Assembly: GCA_024752435.1 (NCBI GenBank)
Contig: CP103021.1
Span: 1,736,001 to 1,800,000 of the forward strand
Source: Allantophomopsis cytisporea
Taxonomy: Eukaryota; Ascomycota; Leotiomycetes; Phacidiales; Phacidiaceae
Direction of reading: 5' to 3'
Length of the DNA stretch: 64,000 bases
The position numbers and the translations under genes were made by a program. The notes beneath the pieces are model-generated. The model worked only from the letters and a program-made list of their open reading frames with translations. It was not told the origin of the DNA and did not search any database. This document shows, piece by piece, positions 51,317-62,436 of this stretch. Positions within the stretch are counted from its first letter, which is position 1. The number at the start of each line of letters is the position of its first letter.

Positions 51317-52258
51317 CTACTCGCAATACTCCACAAAATCATCCAAATCCAAATTCTTGTAAACAGTCGAGAACTCTGCGTTATCACAAGTCCCCGATAA
51401 CTTCTTGTACTCGATGTGAAACACCGGTTTCCCAGCATCTGTGAAAGGCGTAAAAGTATCACATTCCTGATACTGCACACACTGCTCATTAATTTCCCAC
51501 TGCAAGAAGTCAACAACACTCGGCACAATATCGCCTCCGTTCTTGAGCCCGATGCTCATATTCCTTGCATGCGCCTCTTCAGCCAAGAACTGCAAGTAAT
51601 CAATCGCATCACCCTCTGTGAGATTAAGACCAGTGTTGTTCTCATAGCCGTCGATATTATCAGGATCCACTCCGTCACATCCTTTCTCAACAGCCAGGTC
51701 CAGTCGCTTCGTCATAATATCACGTACGTTGGACGAGGACACATTCAGCCAGTACTCGCCTGGCCATCCATCAAGTCCCTTGCCATAGTCGGACTTGTTG
51801 AAGGATGAAGCGTCTGGCCTCCAGTCCTCGTAGCTGCCGGCCGAGAAGTAGCAGATGACTTTGCGGTCTAAGGCATGCAAGTCATCAATAGTACTAGCAT
51901 CGTTGATGAAGAGGTCGATATCATAGATGGAAGCGTTATTGCTCGTGTTGGTCAACGGATTTATGATCTCAATCTGCCAGGCTGCTCCACATTCTGGTTG
52001 CCAGTATGGGACAGTGATATTGGTTGTTGCTCCGCAGGTTACGTTGTAGGGAATTGACTGTAAGGTGATATTGTTGCTGGACCCGGTGTTGCCATTTGTG
52101 TCTGTGTCGTTCGAATCTGAAGATGAGGATCCGGAATCTGAGCTTCCATGTCTGGTGAGGCCAACGCCGAGACCGATAGCTAACGCTGCGGTGATTATGA
52201 TGGCGATGATGATGATTACTATGCGTATTTTACGCTGGAATGCCGATGGCTTCTTCAT
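51317..52258 (-). CDS. Membrane-anchored GH114 endo-alpha-1,4-galactosaminidase (Ega3-like)
   Basis: Single exon, 313 residues. A short basic cytoplasmic start (MKKPSAFQRKIR) is followed by a signal-anchor helix (residues 12-33), a Ser/Asn/Asp linker and the catalytic domain. The latter shows GH114 marks: YDIDLFINDAS, the strand-loop VICYFSAGSYEDWRPD, and KGCDGVDPDNIDGYENN with acidic residues at the barrel mouth. GH114 enzymes cut galactosamine-containing polymers; in Aspergillus fumigatus Ega3 is a type II membrane enzyme of the galactosaminogalactan cluster. The same topology here, and the Agd3-type gene 1.5 kb away in divergent orientation, support that assignment. Three or more N-glycosylation sites (NVT, NIT, NAS) suit an extracellular location. 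Confidence 0.9.
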   Translation of the reverse strand: MKKPSAFQRKIRIVIIIIAIIITAALAIGLGVGLTRHGSSDSGSSSSDSNDTDTNGNTGSSNNITLQSIPYNVTCGATTNITVPYWQPECGAAWQIEIINPLTNTSNNASIYDIDLFINDASTIDDLHALDRKVICYFSAGSYEDWRPDASSFNKSDYGKGLDGWPGEYWLNVSSSNVRDIMTKRLDLAVEKGCDGVDPDNIDGYENNTGLNLTEGDAIDYLQFLAEEAHARNMSIGLKNGGDIVPSVVDFLQWEINEQCVQYQECDTFTPFTDAGKPVFHIEYKKLSGTCDNAEFSTVYKNLDLDDFVEYCE

Positions 52259-53657
52259 CCTGGCTGCTGTTTGGTCTACTGAAATGGGAATATTGATTGA
52301 ATTGAGAGGAAAGTGTATAAGAAGATCATAAGACGTTAAAGTTTAAGGGATTGTCTGCAAACGTCAAGAGGTGGGGACTTTCACATATACTATTTCTCAA
52401 GCATCTGGAACGCCAGAGTAAATTTCCACAAGAGATGGCTGCGCGTGGCTCAGCCCTGAGGCTTGACTCCTCAAACTCCAAGCGACGAAACAAATCCTCC
52501 AGAAAACGTGCTGAAGCTTAAGAAATAATGAGAAACCCTATTAAAGCTGCGTTAGGAAAAGAAGAAGAAGGGGCGCGAAGGTAAGTGCATGGAGTATGAG
52601 GCTTAGATACAATTAGGCATCAGGTTAAGAAATAGAAAGACATCAGCTTTATCCACGAGCTTCACCTACTCCGGGAGATCGTGGCAAAGCTATCGATTCG
52701 AGATCTGCCAGTGGGGTAATTAAAACCCCTTCCGGCGGGTGTTCTAAGCTAAAGTCCTCGACGACGCCTCATCATGGGCCTTGTCTAAATGCAGCTCGTC
52801 GGCTCGGAGAAGCAGTACGTAGTATGCCATCTCAGATGACCGAGCAGAAACTTTAAGGTATGGAATCTGTAAGAAGAGAATGGGGTGGAGTTTTATGGAA
52901 ATCTGATTCTTCTTTTGGACGAAAGGGACTTTTTGATGCTGCTGGTGTGTAGCATCTGGTCACGGAGCCGAATGTTTATGTTCCTCGAAAGAACGACGTA
53001 CTTATGTCAGATATCATATCATATAAGGCTGCTAAGGCAAACATAATTTGATGTGATGACCTCGCACTACTTACAGTACTGCAACCGCAACAAAACATAT
53101 CAACGCCCATGGTGCTCTCAAGTATCGTACACCGATAAACGCTCAAACTCGCGAGCAGCTGAGATTAAGGATGGAAACTTCCAGTTCAACTTGACTCTCC
53201 AACTATCGCCATTTCCGGCAATGTCTACTTGGTGATTGGATTAGATCACAAAATGACCGGTCCCACTGCGCTGGAAGCTTCGCTCTGAAATTCTCATCTT
53301 GTGAAGTAAGAAGTATAGCACAACCAGAGTTTCTCTGTCATTATCACATGGCTTAGTTCCGAAATCTCCGTAAGTTCTTCACCCTAAATGGATCAATAGC
53401 ATGTCGCCTACTCCGAGGGGCGGCTCCCGCTGCCAAATTCTTCTGGTATCTAGGCTCTGTGGCTCTTGATCAGGACTTCTCGGTACCTCATGAGCTAGCA
53501 CTGGCCATAGCATAGAAGAAAGCTCAGTATGCTTCTGGTCAAATGCACTCAGCTATCAGATCATAGGTCGCTTCTGGTCTTGCCACGAGACCAAGTCTGA
53601 GATGAGACTCAGAAACTCGAAAGAGCACATGTAAGTCCATACCAGAGTTAAGAGTTG
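52259..53657. other. Divergent intergenic region between the GH114 and CE18 genes
   Basis: About 1.5 kb with no supported gene; it would hold promoters for both flanking genes. Shared regulation of the pair is inferred from arrangement only. Confidence 0.45.
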
Positions 53658-53665
53658 TATATATA
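53658..53665 (+). promoter_or_regulatory. TATA box of the CE18 deacetylase gene
   Basis: TATATATA lies 103 bases upstream of the ATG at 53768, followed by a CT-rich leader with several CATCA and TTCA stretches, the usual build of a well-expressed fungal promoter. Confidence 0.4.
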
Positions 53666-53767
53666 CAGCCATATTCTCCTAGAGTTTTCACATCATCAGC
53701 ACAGCCTTCACTATCATTCACTAGTTCTTCAACTACCCAAACTTATCTCCCTCATTCATTCTTTAAG

Positions 53768-56050
53768 ATGAGGACCACAATCATTACAAGCCTTTTATGG
53801 GCGGCGACTACCTACATGGAGTCTGCCAATGCACTTCCTTATTCTGACCTCAGCGCCCGTGCTGTCTCTTCGACATCCTCCAACTCCACAGCATCTAATG
53901 GCACAAATGCAATCGTTGCCAACGAAACGCTTGCAACCCCAAATGGCCAATCCAACGTCAAGTCGGCTGCTCCAGTTGTTGCTTTGTCTTCCAGTGGCAC
54001 GAACACTACCGCTCCTGCAAATGTCACAACTGCCACCAACATCACTGTTATTGGACACAGCGTTTCTAGCACTGTCCTTGTTATTGCCAGAGATTCTGCT
54101 TCTGCCTACTCCGCCTACTCGGGTCTCAACGGTTATGGTATCCCATACCAGATTCTGACCGTTCCCCAGGGTGGTGCTACTCTTCCTGTCCTCAACAGCT
54201 CTACTACAGTCGGTAACTTCGGTGCCATTGTCGTTCTTTCGGAAGTCAGTTACGACTATGGATCTGCTGGTTTCAACAGTGCTTTGACCGCTGCTCAATG
54301 GACTCAATTGTACAACTACCAGATGGCTTTTGGTGTCCGCATGGTCCGTCTTGATAGTTATCCATCCTCTGACTCTGGTACAACCACCACAGGTGGGTGC
54401 TGTCTTAGCAATCAGGAGCAACTTGTCTCTATCACCAATAGTACTGGATTCCCTACTGCTGGTCTTAAGCTCAATGCTGGTCTTTCTACCCTGGGCCTTT
54501 ACCACTACCCAGCAACAATCACGAACTCGAGCATGGCATGGGCTTTTGCTAGCTTCGCCACAACTACTGGCTTCAGCAAAACCACCGTTGCAGGTGTCAT
54601 CAACCAGATCGGTAGCCGTCAGCAAATGGTTTACTTCACAAGCTTCGCCACAGACTGGAGTGCCACCTCCAACCTTTTGCAGCACGCCTGGATTCACTGG
54701 GCCACTCGTGGTGTTTACCAAGGCTATAGACGTATCAATTTCAACACTCAGATTGACGACATGTTCCTTGAGTCCGATATCTATTACCCAGCCAACAATA
54801 CCTTCCGTATTCGCACCGCCGATCTCCAGCAGCACGCCACGTGGACCACAACCATCAACAAGAAACTCGCCGCCGGCAGCAAGTACTTCATTGAAATCGG
54901 TCACAACGGTAACGGAAACATCGAGGCCTCTACCACACTTGACACCAAGGATGCTTGCGCCTCCGGTGCCATCGAGTACGATGGCCAGATTGACACTGCG
55001 CTTGAATTTCAGAAGCCACTTGGTACAGGCACAAGCATCTGGCCTCCAAACGTGAGCACCTATCCATACACCTCTGCATGCATCAAGCTTGACAGCCTCT
55101 ACACTTTCTTCTCCAACCCAACTTACCGTGACGCATTTGCCCACATCTCGCACACTTTCACACACGAGGGCGAGGACAACGCAACCTACTCCGATATCTA
55201 CAAGGAGATCTCCTGGAACAAGGGCTGGCTCGCGCAAACAACCCTCTCCGCCGCCGCCAACTTCTCGCCAAAGGGCCTCATTCCACCCGCCATCACAGGT
55301 CTCCACAACGGCGATGCCCTCCAGGCATGGTGGGACAACGGTATCCGCCAGTGCGTCGGTGATAACACTCGCCCAGTTCTCATGAACTCACAAAACGAGC
55401 ACTGGCCATACATTACCACCAAGGCAGCTAACGGCTTTGATGGCATGCAGGTCACTCCCCGTTGGGCGACGAACATCTACTACAACTGCGATTCGGCGGC
55501 CTGCACAGTACAAGAATGGATCGACACATCCGCTGGTGCATCAGGCGACATCTCTACCCTCCTTGGTATCGAGCGTGCCGCCAACTCCCGCCACCTCCTC
55601 GGTCTGCACCATGACCCCTTCATGTTCCACCAGGCCAACCTGAGATATACCGACGTCACCAGCACCGTTGTCAACGGCGCGTCTGGCAAGTACTCTCTGC
55701 TCCAGATGTGGGTGGAAACCGTCCTCAACGAGATGACTCGCCTTGTCAACTGGCCCATTGTCACTCTCAAGCATGATGACATCAGCGCTTCCTTCGCTTC
55801 CAGAATGGCCCGCGACAACTGCACTCCGGCTATGTCTTACACCCTCTCTTCTGATGCCAAGAGCATCACTGGCGTCGTTGTCTCCGCTTCCGGAAACACT
55901 TGCTCCGTGCCTATTCCAGTCACTGTTCCAGGTGCCATTACCAACACTGGTTTCACTACCGAGCAAATCGGTAGCGATCCCTTGACCGTTTGGGTACCAC
56001 TGAGCGGAAGCCCAGTTAGCTTGACTTTGAAGACACCGGTTGCCCTGTAG
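53768..56050 (+). CDS. Secreted Agd3-like CE18 polysaccharide deacetylase
   Basis: Single exon of 760 residues. A signal peptide (residues 1-23, ending ANA) is followed by a Ser/Thr/Asn-rich segment and many N-glycosylation sites. The middle carries a carbohydrate-binding-like region and then the deacetylase domain with FNTQIDDMFLESD (Asp330, Asp331) and HISHTFTHE (His459, His462, His466), the Asp-His-His type of metal site of polysaccharide deacetylases. Overall order and length match Agd3 of Aspergillus, the founder of CE18, which removes acetyl groups from N-acetylgalactosamine units of galactosaminogalactan so that the polymer becomes cationic and adhesive. The neighbouring GH114 gene agrees with this. 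Metal ligands are assigned from motif pattern, not from a structure. Confidence 0.9.
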   Translation: MRTTIITSLLWAATTYMESANALPYSDLSARAVSSTSSNSTASNGTNAIVANETLATPNGQSNVKSAAPVVALSSSGTNTTAPANVTTATNITVIGHSVSSTVLVIARDSASAYSAYSGLNGYGIPYQILTVPQGGATLPVLNSSTTVGNFGAIVVLSEVSYDYGSAGFNSALTAAQWTQLYNYQMAFGVRMVRLDSYPSSDSGTTTTGGCCLSNQEQLVSITNSTGFPTAGLKLNAGLSTLGLYHYPATITNSSMAWAFASFATTTGFSKTTVAGVINQIGSRQQMVYFTSFATDWSATSNLLQHAWIHWATRGVYQGYRRINFNTQIDDMFLESDIYYPANNTFRIRTADLQQHATWTTTINKKLAAGSKYFIEIGHNGNGNIEASTTLDTKDACASGAIEYDGQIDTALEFQKPLGTGTSIWPPNVSTYPYTSACIKLDSLYTFFSNPTYRDAFAHISHTFTHEGEDNATYSDIYKEISWNKGWLAQTTLSAAANFSPKGLIPPAITGLHNGDALQAWWDNGIRQCVGDNTRPVLMNSQNEHWPYITTKAANGFDGMQVTPRWATNIYYNCDSAACTVQEWIDTSAGASGDISTLLGIERAANSRHLLGLHHDPFMFHQANLRYTDVTSTVVNGASGKYSLLQMWVETVLNEMTRLVNWPIVTLKHDDISASFASRMARDNCTPAMSYTLSSDAKSITGVVVSASGNTCSVPIPVTVPGAITNTGFTTEQIGSDPLTVWVPLSGSPVSLTLKTPVAL

Positions 56051-56677
56051 AGGATTGAAATCTTGGATGGCGTTTGGGTTGCTTAGTCTTATAGATATAG
56101 CGTTTACTTGAGTTATTAACCAATTTCTTTTCATGGCTTTGACTTGGCTACTGTGCCTGAGTTGGAACTGATTGTCGATATATTACACATTCATTAGAAA
56201 GCTACAAAATACGTACATGCGCAATCTTTACCTTCATCTTGTCATGCTTGTTTCTTGAACTTGTTTGTTTGTTACTAGTTACCTGTGATATGCTGATAAT
56301 CCTCTCCGCATAAGATATGAATTTCTCATCGATAAACACACTTCTTCAACACCATTTCTCTGAGCCAGACACCAAAATCTTCAGGAGTACTACCTACACT
56401 CTCGCAAATTGCCGCCCCCAAAACACTAAGGGAGGAAAAACCTTAAAAACCCAGAACTTACTGTCATCGACCTAAAATAATAGACTTAGCTTCTGTATCC
56501 CATCAAGTTTAACTGAATCTAGCAACCTATTACATTGCATATTGTTCCATTGAATTTTAATGATAATGAAATGTGAAGCTAGTCATTCTAAACTCTATAT
56601 AAACTCTATGTGGACTCTATATTTGAATTTTGCGGTCACAGAAATTTGTGAGAACGATAAAATTTTCAACTATAGAC

Positions 56678-57668
56678 TCATACGTCACTAGAAACCCTCA
56701 TATGGTTGCCAGAAACGCCTTCCATAACAAACTCTCTACCATCTCCTTGCCCTTGACACAGCAAGTCTTGAATATCTCTTGGATGCACCTTATTGAATAT
56801 TACCATTACAGCCAGCATTAGCGTCGCATCGAATACGTAGGCATAAACCTCGTGAGCTAGCAAATATCCTCCGAAGCCTTGAAGGTACTCAATGACCCTG
56901 AATATACTTCTTACCATGATCAGGAAGCTGACCAGGTAAAGAACAGTCATATGTTTCCGCCAAGGGACATTGAGCGAGCTCCTTGTCGGCATTTTGTGAA
57001 TTCGGATATGGAAGAGGAGCGCGACTACAAGAAAGAAGCCAAAGAAGACGAGTTGTACGAAGAGGCCACCAACGATTATTCTAGTGCCGGTAACGAGAGA
57101 GGTTGCCGTGCCGCTGGATTGAATACCACCACCTGATTCACGGACGATTAGCATGGCTTGACGGGGATAGGATTGATCGGCGGTCTAGATTATTTACCTG
57201 CTCCTTGCAACATGAAAGACGCAACATCGCCACAAACGAAAATCTTCGTGAGCCATTTCTTCTTGATGAGCGAATGGCTTTCTCCATCAACGAGCAGGAT
57301 AATTCGTCCGAGCACCATATATATGCTTGCAGTGAACAAAGCCGGAGCAACAAGAATAAGGAGGGTCTGGATAAGGTACGGTCCTAGCGTCCAGTTTGGT
57401 GATTGATGGCTCGAGACTGCGCGTCCGGTGTAGCCTATCCATTGGACTGAACGAGAGTGATGGTAAGTCAAGAGAAACACATTTTCATTGTCTGTAGAAA
57501 CTTACAAAAACCTCCGATGACCAGAGGAACCAGGAACCATGTGCGTGATCGAATCAGTTGAACGGAGTGTATAGCTGTTGTGATGAAGAACAAGATGACG
57601 AATAGGACCGCTGCTACCATAGAGGGGTCATAATGATAGAATTTGAAAGCTGAGATATCGCTGGACAT
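56678..57668 (-). CDS. RTA1-family membrane protein
   Basis: Three exons on the minus strand, 57668-57506, 57446-57198 and 57132-56678, with introns of 59 and 65 nt; phases agree and give 288 residues. The start MSSDISAFKFYHYDPS was chosen because Y-x-P near residue 12 is typical. Seven hydrophobic helices are visible, with family marks QWIGYTGRA at the first exon join, NWTLGPYLIQTLLILVAPALFTASIYM, FVCGDVASFMLQGAG and GGLFVQLVFFGFF, then FRVIEYLQGFGG and HEVYAYVFDATLML. These are diagnostic of the RTA1-like lipid-translocating exporter family (PF04479), linked to 7-aminocholesterol resistance and sphingoid-base export in yeast. Plasma-membrane location expected; substrate unknown. Confidence 0.9.
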
Positions 57669-58839
57669 GTTGACAGGTTGGATGCGAGAGAGTCCGCTTG
57701 CGACCAAAATAAAGTCTTGGGGAGGTTTTGGCCTTGCAACTGCGATGACGGATATGAGAGACTTTGATAGTGATGAGAGAGATCTAGTATAACGAATGAT
57801 GGACGATTAAAAAGAGATTCAACAAGAAAGACTTCGAAAATGTACTCATAGCTTGTTATATCATAACCATCCATATCGCGTATGGTAGAACGCACTACGC
57901 CTTTGCGCACGTCGACTTCGAATTTTGAATCACCGACAATACGACCTATACGAGAGTACCCATCCTGCATAAATCAGCTTAACAGGTTTGATTTCCTGAT
58001 TTCTTCTTTCTTTGCCTTTACTTGTCTCAACGATGTATGTACCTTTGTTTTCTCGGCCTAGAATGAGTGTAACAGGCATCAGGTTTCGGTCAAAATCATG
58101 GCTTTTGCGCTCTTCGTGCACCGGTACGGGGAATACGGGCATGGAGTACGATATACGGCTAATAAAATATTTCAATTTGTACACCCGCACACGGCGCAAT
58201 ATGGCAGCGCGAGTACTGGGATGCACTAGGAAATATGAGACTATTACCATTGATCAAAAGCGATGAGAAGCTTAGGAGTTTGTCGTTGCTTTTTACAACA
58301 GTACTACTTGACGTAGTTCGAATATTATATGAGAAGCCTGTGGGGCTGGCAGTGAGTGGCTAAGTACATCAACATAACCCCAGTATTTAAGAATAGGAGC
58401 AGGTCGTGCTACCAAATAATTTAACGCATAAATCTTTAGAGTGCAGCTGCCTTCTCATATTACCCCTTAGTCCTCCGACCCTCAAAGAAAATGCGGGTGA
58501 ACCAGGTACTTGAGCCTTGTGGTGGTAAAGATCGGGAACTTCGTCGCGCAACTAAATCCCCCAGCAAAGTTGAACGTAAAAGTCTTGTAGTGCGGGTCCT
58601 ATTGGTAACCTTATCCATCCAAAGACTTAAACATTTGGGATCTCTATCAGCTGAGGACTACACTTATTACTGCAAGGGAAGATTTTTTTTGGCTCTTCTT
58701 GATTAAAATATATTTTGGAGTTTCCTTTCCTCCCATTGCCGCTCATCTACCACAGCATTAGTCAGATTAGAAGACGACCTTAACTTGCTTCCATAGGTTT
58801 CATACCATATACCATATACTTATCGAACTAGAATTGAGT
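57669..58839. other. Intergenic, with an unresolved open frame
   Basis: A minus-strand frame at 58250-57930 and an overlapping one at 57970-57614 look partly coding (for example FEVDVRKGVVRSTIRDMDGY), and a GTACAT donor and TATGCAG acceptor lie between them, but the splice join gives a stop after eleven codons. I could not build a consistent gene, so none is called. Confidence 0.3.
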
Positions 58840-60249
58840 TTATAATGGTCTAGGCGATAAACTGTATGGGATTTCAACACTCGTATTTGCACGTTCAAAC
58901 TCACATAGCACGAGATCTTGTAATGGCCAAGCAATCCAACTTTCCCATGTCTTGCCAAGTGTTCTATGAACTGTCTGTAGCAAACGCCGACTCATGCCCT
59001 GCATCCACCAGAAACCCTCGATCTTGTTGAGTAGTAGGCAGTAGTGTGCCAGCAAGATTAGTGACTCAGGCTGCTGATTGTTCAACATTTCAAAGTAGGC
59101 TTCTGGTACTCGGAATGGCCAAGATAGTACCATGCCAGCACTATCGAGACTGTTGTCTGCTAATGACAAGATGCTATACAATCGTGTCAAACAATCGAGA
59201 ACCGATTTCAATATCTCCATATCGCTAGTGCTCAAAGGAGGAGTGGCTGTGGCCCAGCTGTTTTCCAGGGCCGCAAACCTTTCGCAGACTTCAGGGCTTT
59301 GTTCTGTCAATTCGACTTCATCATAGCCAAGATTGAGGATAGGCCCCAGTGGCCCTTCCTCTACCCAATAATAGCAATCTTTAAGAATGCTTCCGACACC
59401 TCGTAACAGCGCTAACCACTCAACAGTTTCATTTGTATCAGTGGACGCGGAATTCTTGAAGAAGATATTGCCATTGCCTTTGGAAGAAGCCCATGCGTAG
59501 ATCACGATAACAGTCGAGAACGCGAAACAAGCATCGCAGTTTTGTGGAGTAATGTTTGACATAGCCGACCGAAAGGAGGGTAGAGCTATGCTGTAGTGAA
59601 TTGATGCATCCGCCCTCAAACTATCCTCCCGATCAGGCTGTTGGCGAGACAGGTGTAGTGCAGAAAGAGCAAGTAGACCTCGAAGCAGAAAATCGTGGGA
59701 AAAGCCGATCTGAGGTACGATGTCGTGCCAGATTCTCTGTCTCTCTTGAACATTGGAGAGAGTGAAGCAGGTTGACATCATGTAGAAGTGCAGCAATTCC
59801 AGATCTTTCACGTTGCATTGCCATGGGACAGTTTGATGAGACGAAGGTGATGATAACGCTGATGAAGCGGGAATACCAAGTTGCTCAGATGGCCTGGCAG
59901 AATGCGAGGTTGCTGACTTTGCCGGTGATTTTGCTGCTGACTTTGCTGATCGTTGGAGATAGGTGCATTCAAGAGAAAGTTTGATACAATGGCCACAGAT
60001 TGGCTTTGATTCATCGCACTGAGTCCGAAGCTTTAGCAAGCGCAAGAGATAAGATTGGAAAAGCAAGTGGGGTGTGTTCTACACTTGAGCTAAAGACTAG
60101 AAGAGAAGACGCATAAATAGGAGTGCGTGCCATCAGGTGACGACGAGGGAAGTGAATGAAGCATGAAAACTCACCTTGATCCTCCTTCGTTTGCATTCCG
60201 TACATCCTAAACGAGACTTCTCGTGGGCCTTGCGTCTTACCGGTGACAT
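58840..60249 (-). CDS. Zn2Cys6 fungal transcription factor
   Basis: Two exons on the minus strand, 60249-60175 and 60018-58840, with a 156-nt intron that lies inside the zinc cluster; 417 residues. The DNA-binding domain is residues 16-43: six cysteines spaced C-x2-C-x6-C-x6-C-x2-C-x6-C, beginning CTECKRRRIK, a perfect Zn2Cys6 binuclear cluster. It is followed by an Ala/Ser/Lys linker and a long helical region starting WQCNVKDLELLHFYM and containing LLRGLLALSALHLS, as in the Upc2-like sterol/fungal-specific regulators (PF11951 type). A nuclear DNA-binding regulator; targets unknown. It shares orientation with the RTA1 gene about 1.2 kb downstream, so local regulation is possible but unproved. 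Confidence 0.92.
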
Positions 60250-62436
60250 TTCTTTAGTCGATCAACGTCACGAAGAAGTCGGGATGAGACTGGTTGCAAA
60301 AGCCGGAGTGATGAGCGGACAGTAGAATACTCGCGGATAAGTCGTACTCAGCAAGTTAAGATCCAAACTTCGTATACTGTTATAAAGTACTTTACGTGGC
60401 GGAATAATTTACGAAGTAGAATACGATGGGTTAGAGATGTGAAGTGCCATGGGGTAGACCACAAAGCCTAGCGGTTACTAGCTGTATTGACTACCTATAT
60501 ACGGGAATTACGATAAGTACGATAAATACGAGTAATACGAGTAATACGAGCAATACGGCGATTTCTAGAGGCGTGAGGCTAGTTGTACCGGTGAATAACT
60601 GTGATTGGTTGGACGGACCATGGAGATCCCTACAAAAGCTAGAAGACGAAACTTAGGCCGCAAAGCCCTTAGACAAAATGGGATTAGTGTTCGCGTGCGA
60701 GAAAGCATACCGGATAACCTTACGGACCTTAACCAAGTGCCAAATACACTGTTCCATCACTGAAAATACCACCATATTCATTTCTGACAAATATATGTAG
60801 GCCGTAAAAAAGCTTGAAAACATGGCGCAAGAGGTCGTTGAGTCTTGATCCGGTGTCAATGACAGACACTTGATCTGGTGCCAGCTCAATAATTGAAGGC
60901 AGCGGTTATATATTGCTTCTCAACTTCGCATGTTCTACTGGTGTGCGGTGAATTAGAACGTCTCTTTTCGCATCTAAATTCTCGATCCCTCTACATACAG
61001 ACTGATGGCCTTAATTTGCGGAATAGACTGATTCTACATCTGAAGCTTTTACGCTTTTCTTCGTGCCATTATACAACTCCTAGACGTACAACTCTTTTTC
61101 GGTAACCGAGCTTGGATCGGAGCCGCCATTAAGAATAAGATTCATTAGCTTCATGTACATATCTGACAGTAGGTGTTATGGGAAAGCTATATCTTATTCT
61201 GACCTCCCGATGAACATAGCCGGTCTCCTTTGTGGTATCTGGCAGGGAAGTCTGCAATAGGAGTTCGATTTTTCTTGCTAGGAGGACTGATCAGCAGATG
61301 ATTTGGAGGCAAAGCGGAACTACAGCACCGCGTTCACTCTTACACTCCTTCTTACATGATTCATAATCTTCTTGTATGTTTGCAGGGCTGATTCAATTCT
61401 TTTTTTATTTTTATTTTTTTAACTAACTATGCTACGGAAGATAGCTCAAGGCTGTGATCTCACTCGCAACCATACTGGGTTTGAATCCACAGGATCGAAA
61501 AGGGCTGAAGCTATGGTTGAAGAGACCATTCTCAATTTGTTGTTCAACGTTGGAACATTGGTTTTTCACATCGCATATCAAAGCTCCATGTCTACCACCA
61601 AAGTACCTAAGAAAAATTTTATGGTCGCGCTCTAGAAATAATGACTTCGCGGGCAAGGCCACTGTTGTCGGACACTTTCAGTTGGCACACATATACTACC
61701 AGCGAAAAGCGAGCAACTCCAAAAGGTAAGTAACTCTACTTTGACATTTGAACAGCCATGTTCCAACCCGACAAAATGAGTTATCGGACATTAAATAATG
61801 CTTTACATGAGGGAAATGATTCGGGAAAATGTCAGTTTAAATTTGAAGCGTTTGGAATTGTCATGATATTTCCCTTTGTGCCAGCTGAAAGTGGAAGTGG
61901 ATGTCAGGTTACGATCCAGTCCCAAGAGTCACAGTAGGCAGACAACTTCCATGCAGCTCCGCCTCAGCTCAGCCTTGTTGCCTATCACTCATTTCCGAGC
62001 TTTGAAGCATGGGCATAAGCATCAGTTTTACTTCAATAGATTCACCGACCTATCGCCTTATCTATAGAGCCGAGTCCAACCTTCGATATTGTGATTCTTT
62101 CAGTCTTAACAACTATGAGCTTCCTATGTGCTTTCAAGACCTGCACAAATTACATCCGCCTGTTATTCCGATTGGACAAGCAGCTTGCAAAAGCCATAGG
62201 GAATTTGTGTAACTGCGATACATGCTGTATGGCGAGTGAACCACCTGACCGTTAGATGGTGCAACTTCAACTCTAAGGCTCCCCGCTCCGCCTCAATGCT
62301 TCAAATTCTTCCTTCGACCTCGTGAAAAATATTGACCTCACAGTTTCACTCACAAGCTCGAGTCTGTTGATGCGCATCTCCATAACCTGCTCCCTACTGT
62401 AATTCGAGCGATTTGGCTTGACATCACGCTTTCAAA
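60250..62436. other. Intergenic region
   Basis: No supported gene in 2.2 kb. It contains a nine-base AATACGAGT tandem repeat (60513-60557) and a T-rich tract near 61398-61421. Confidence 0.5.
60513..60557. repeat. Tandem 9-bp repeat (AATACGAGT)
   Basis: Five imperfect nine-base copies, from ACGATAAGT to AATACGAGC. No function inferred. Confidence 0.7.

Noticed and set aside
57930..58250. Minus-strand frame with a possible intron into the segment containing VRKGVVRSTIRDMDGY.
   Set aside because: The donor and acceptor phases give an early stop; no consistent model could be made.
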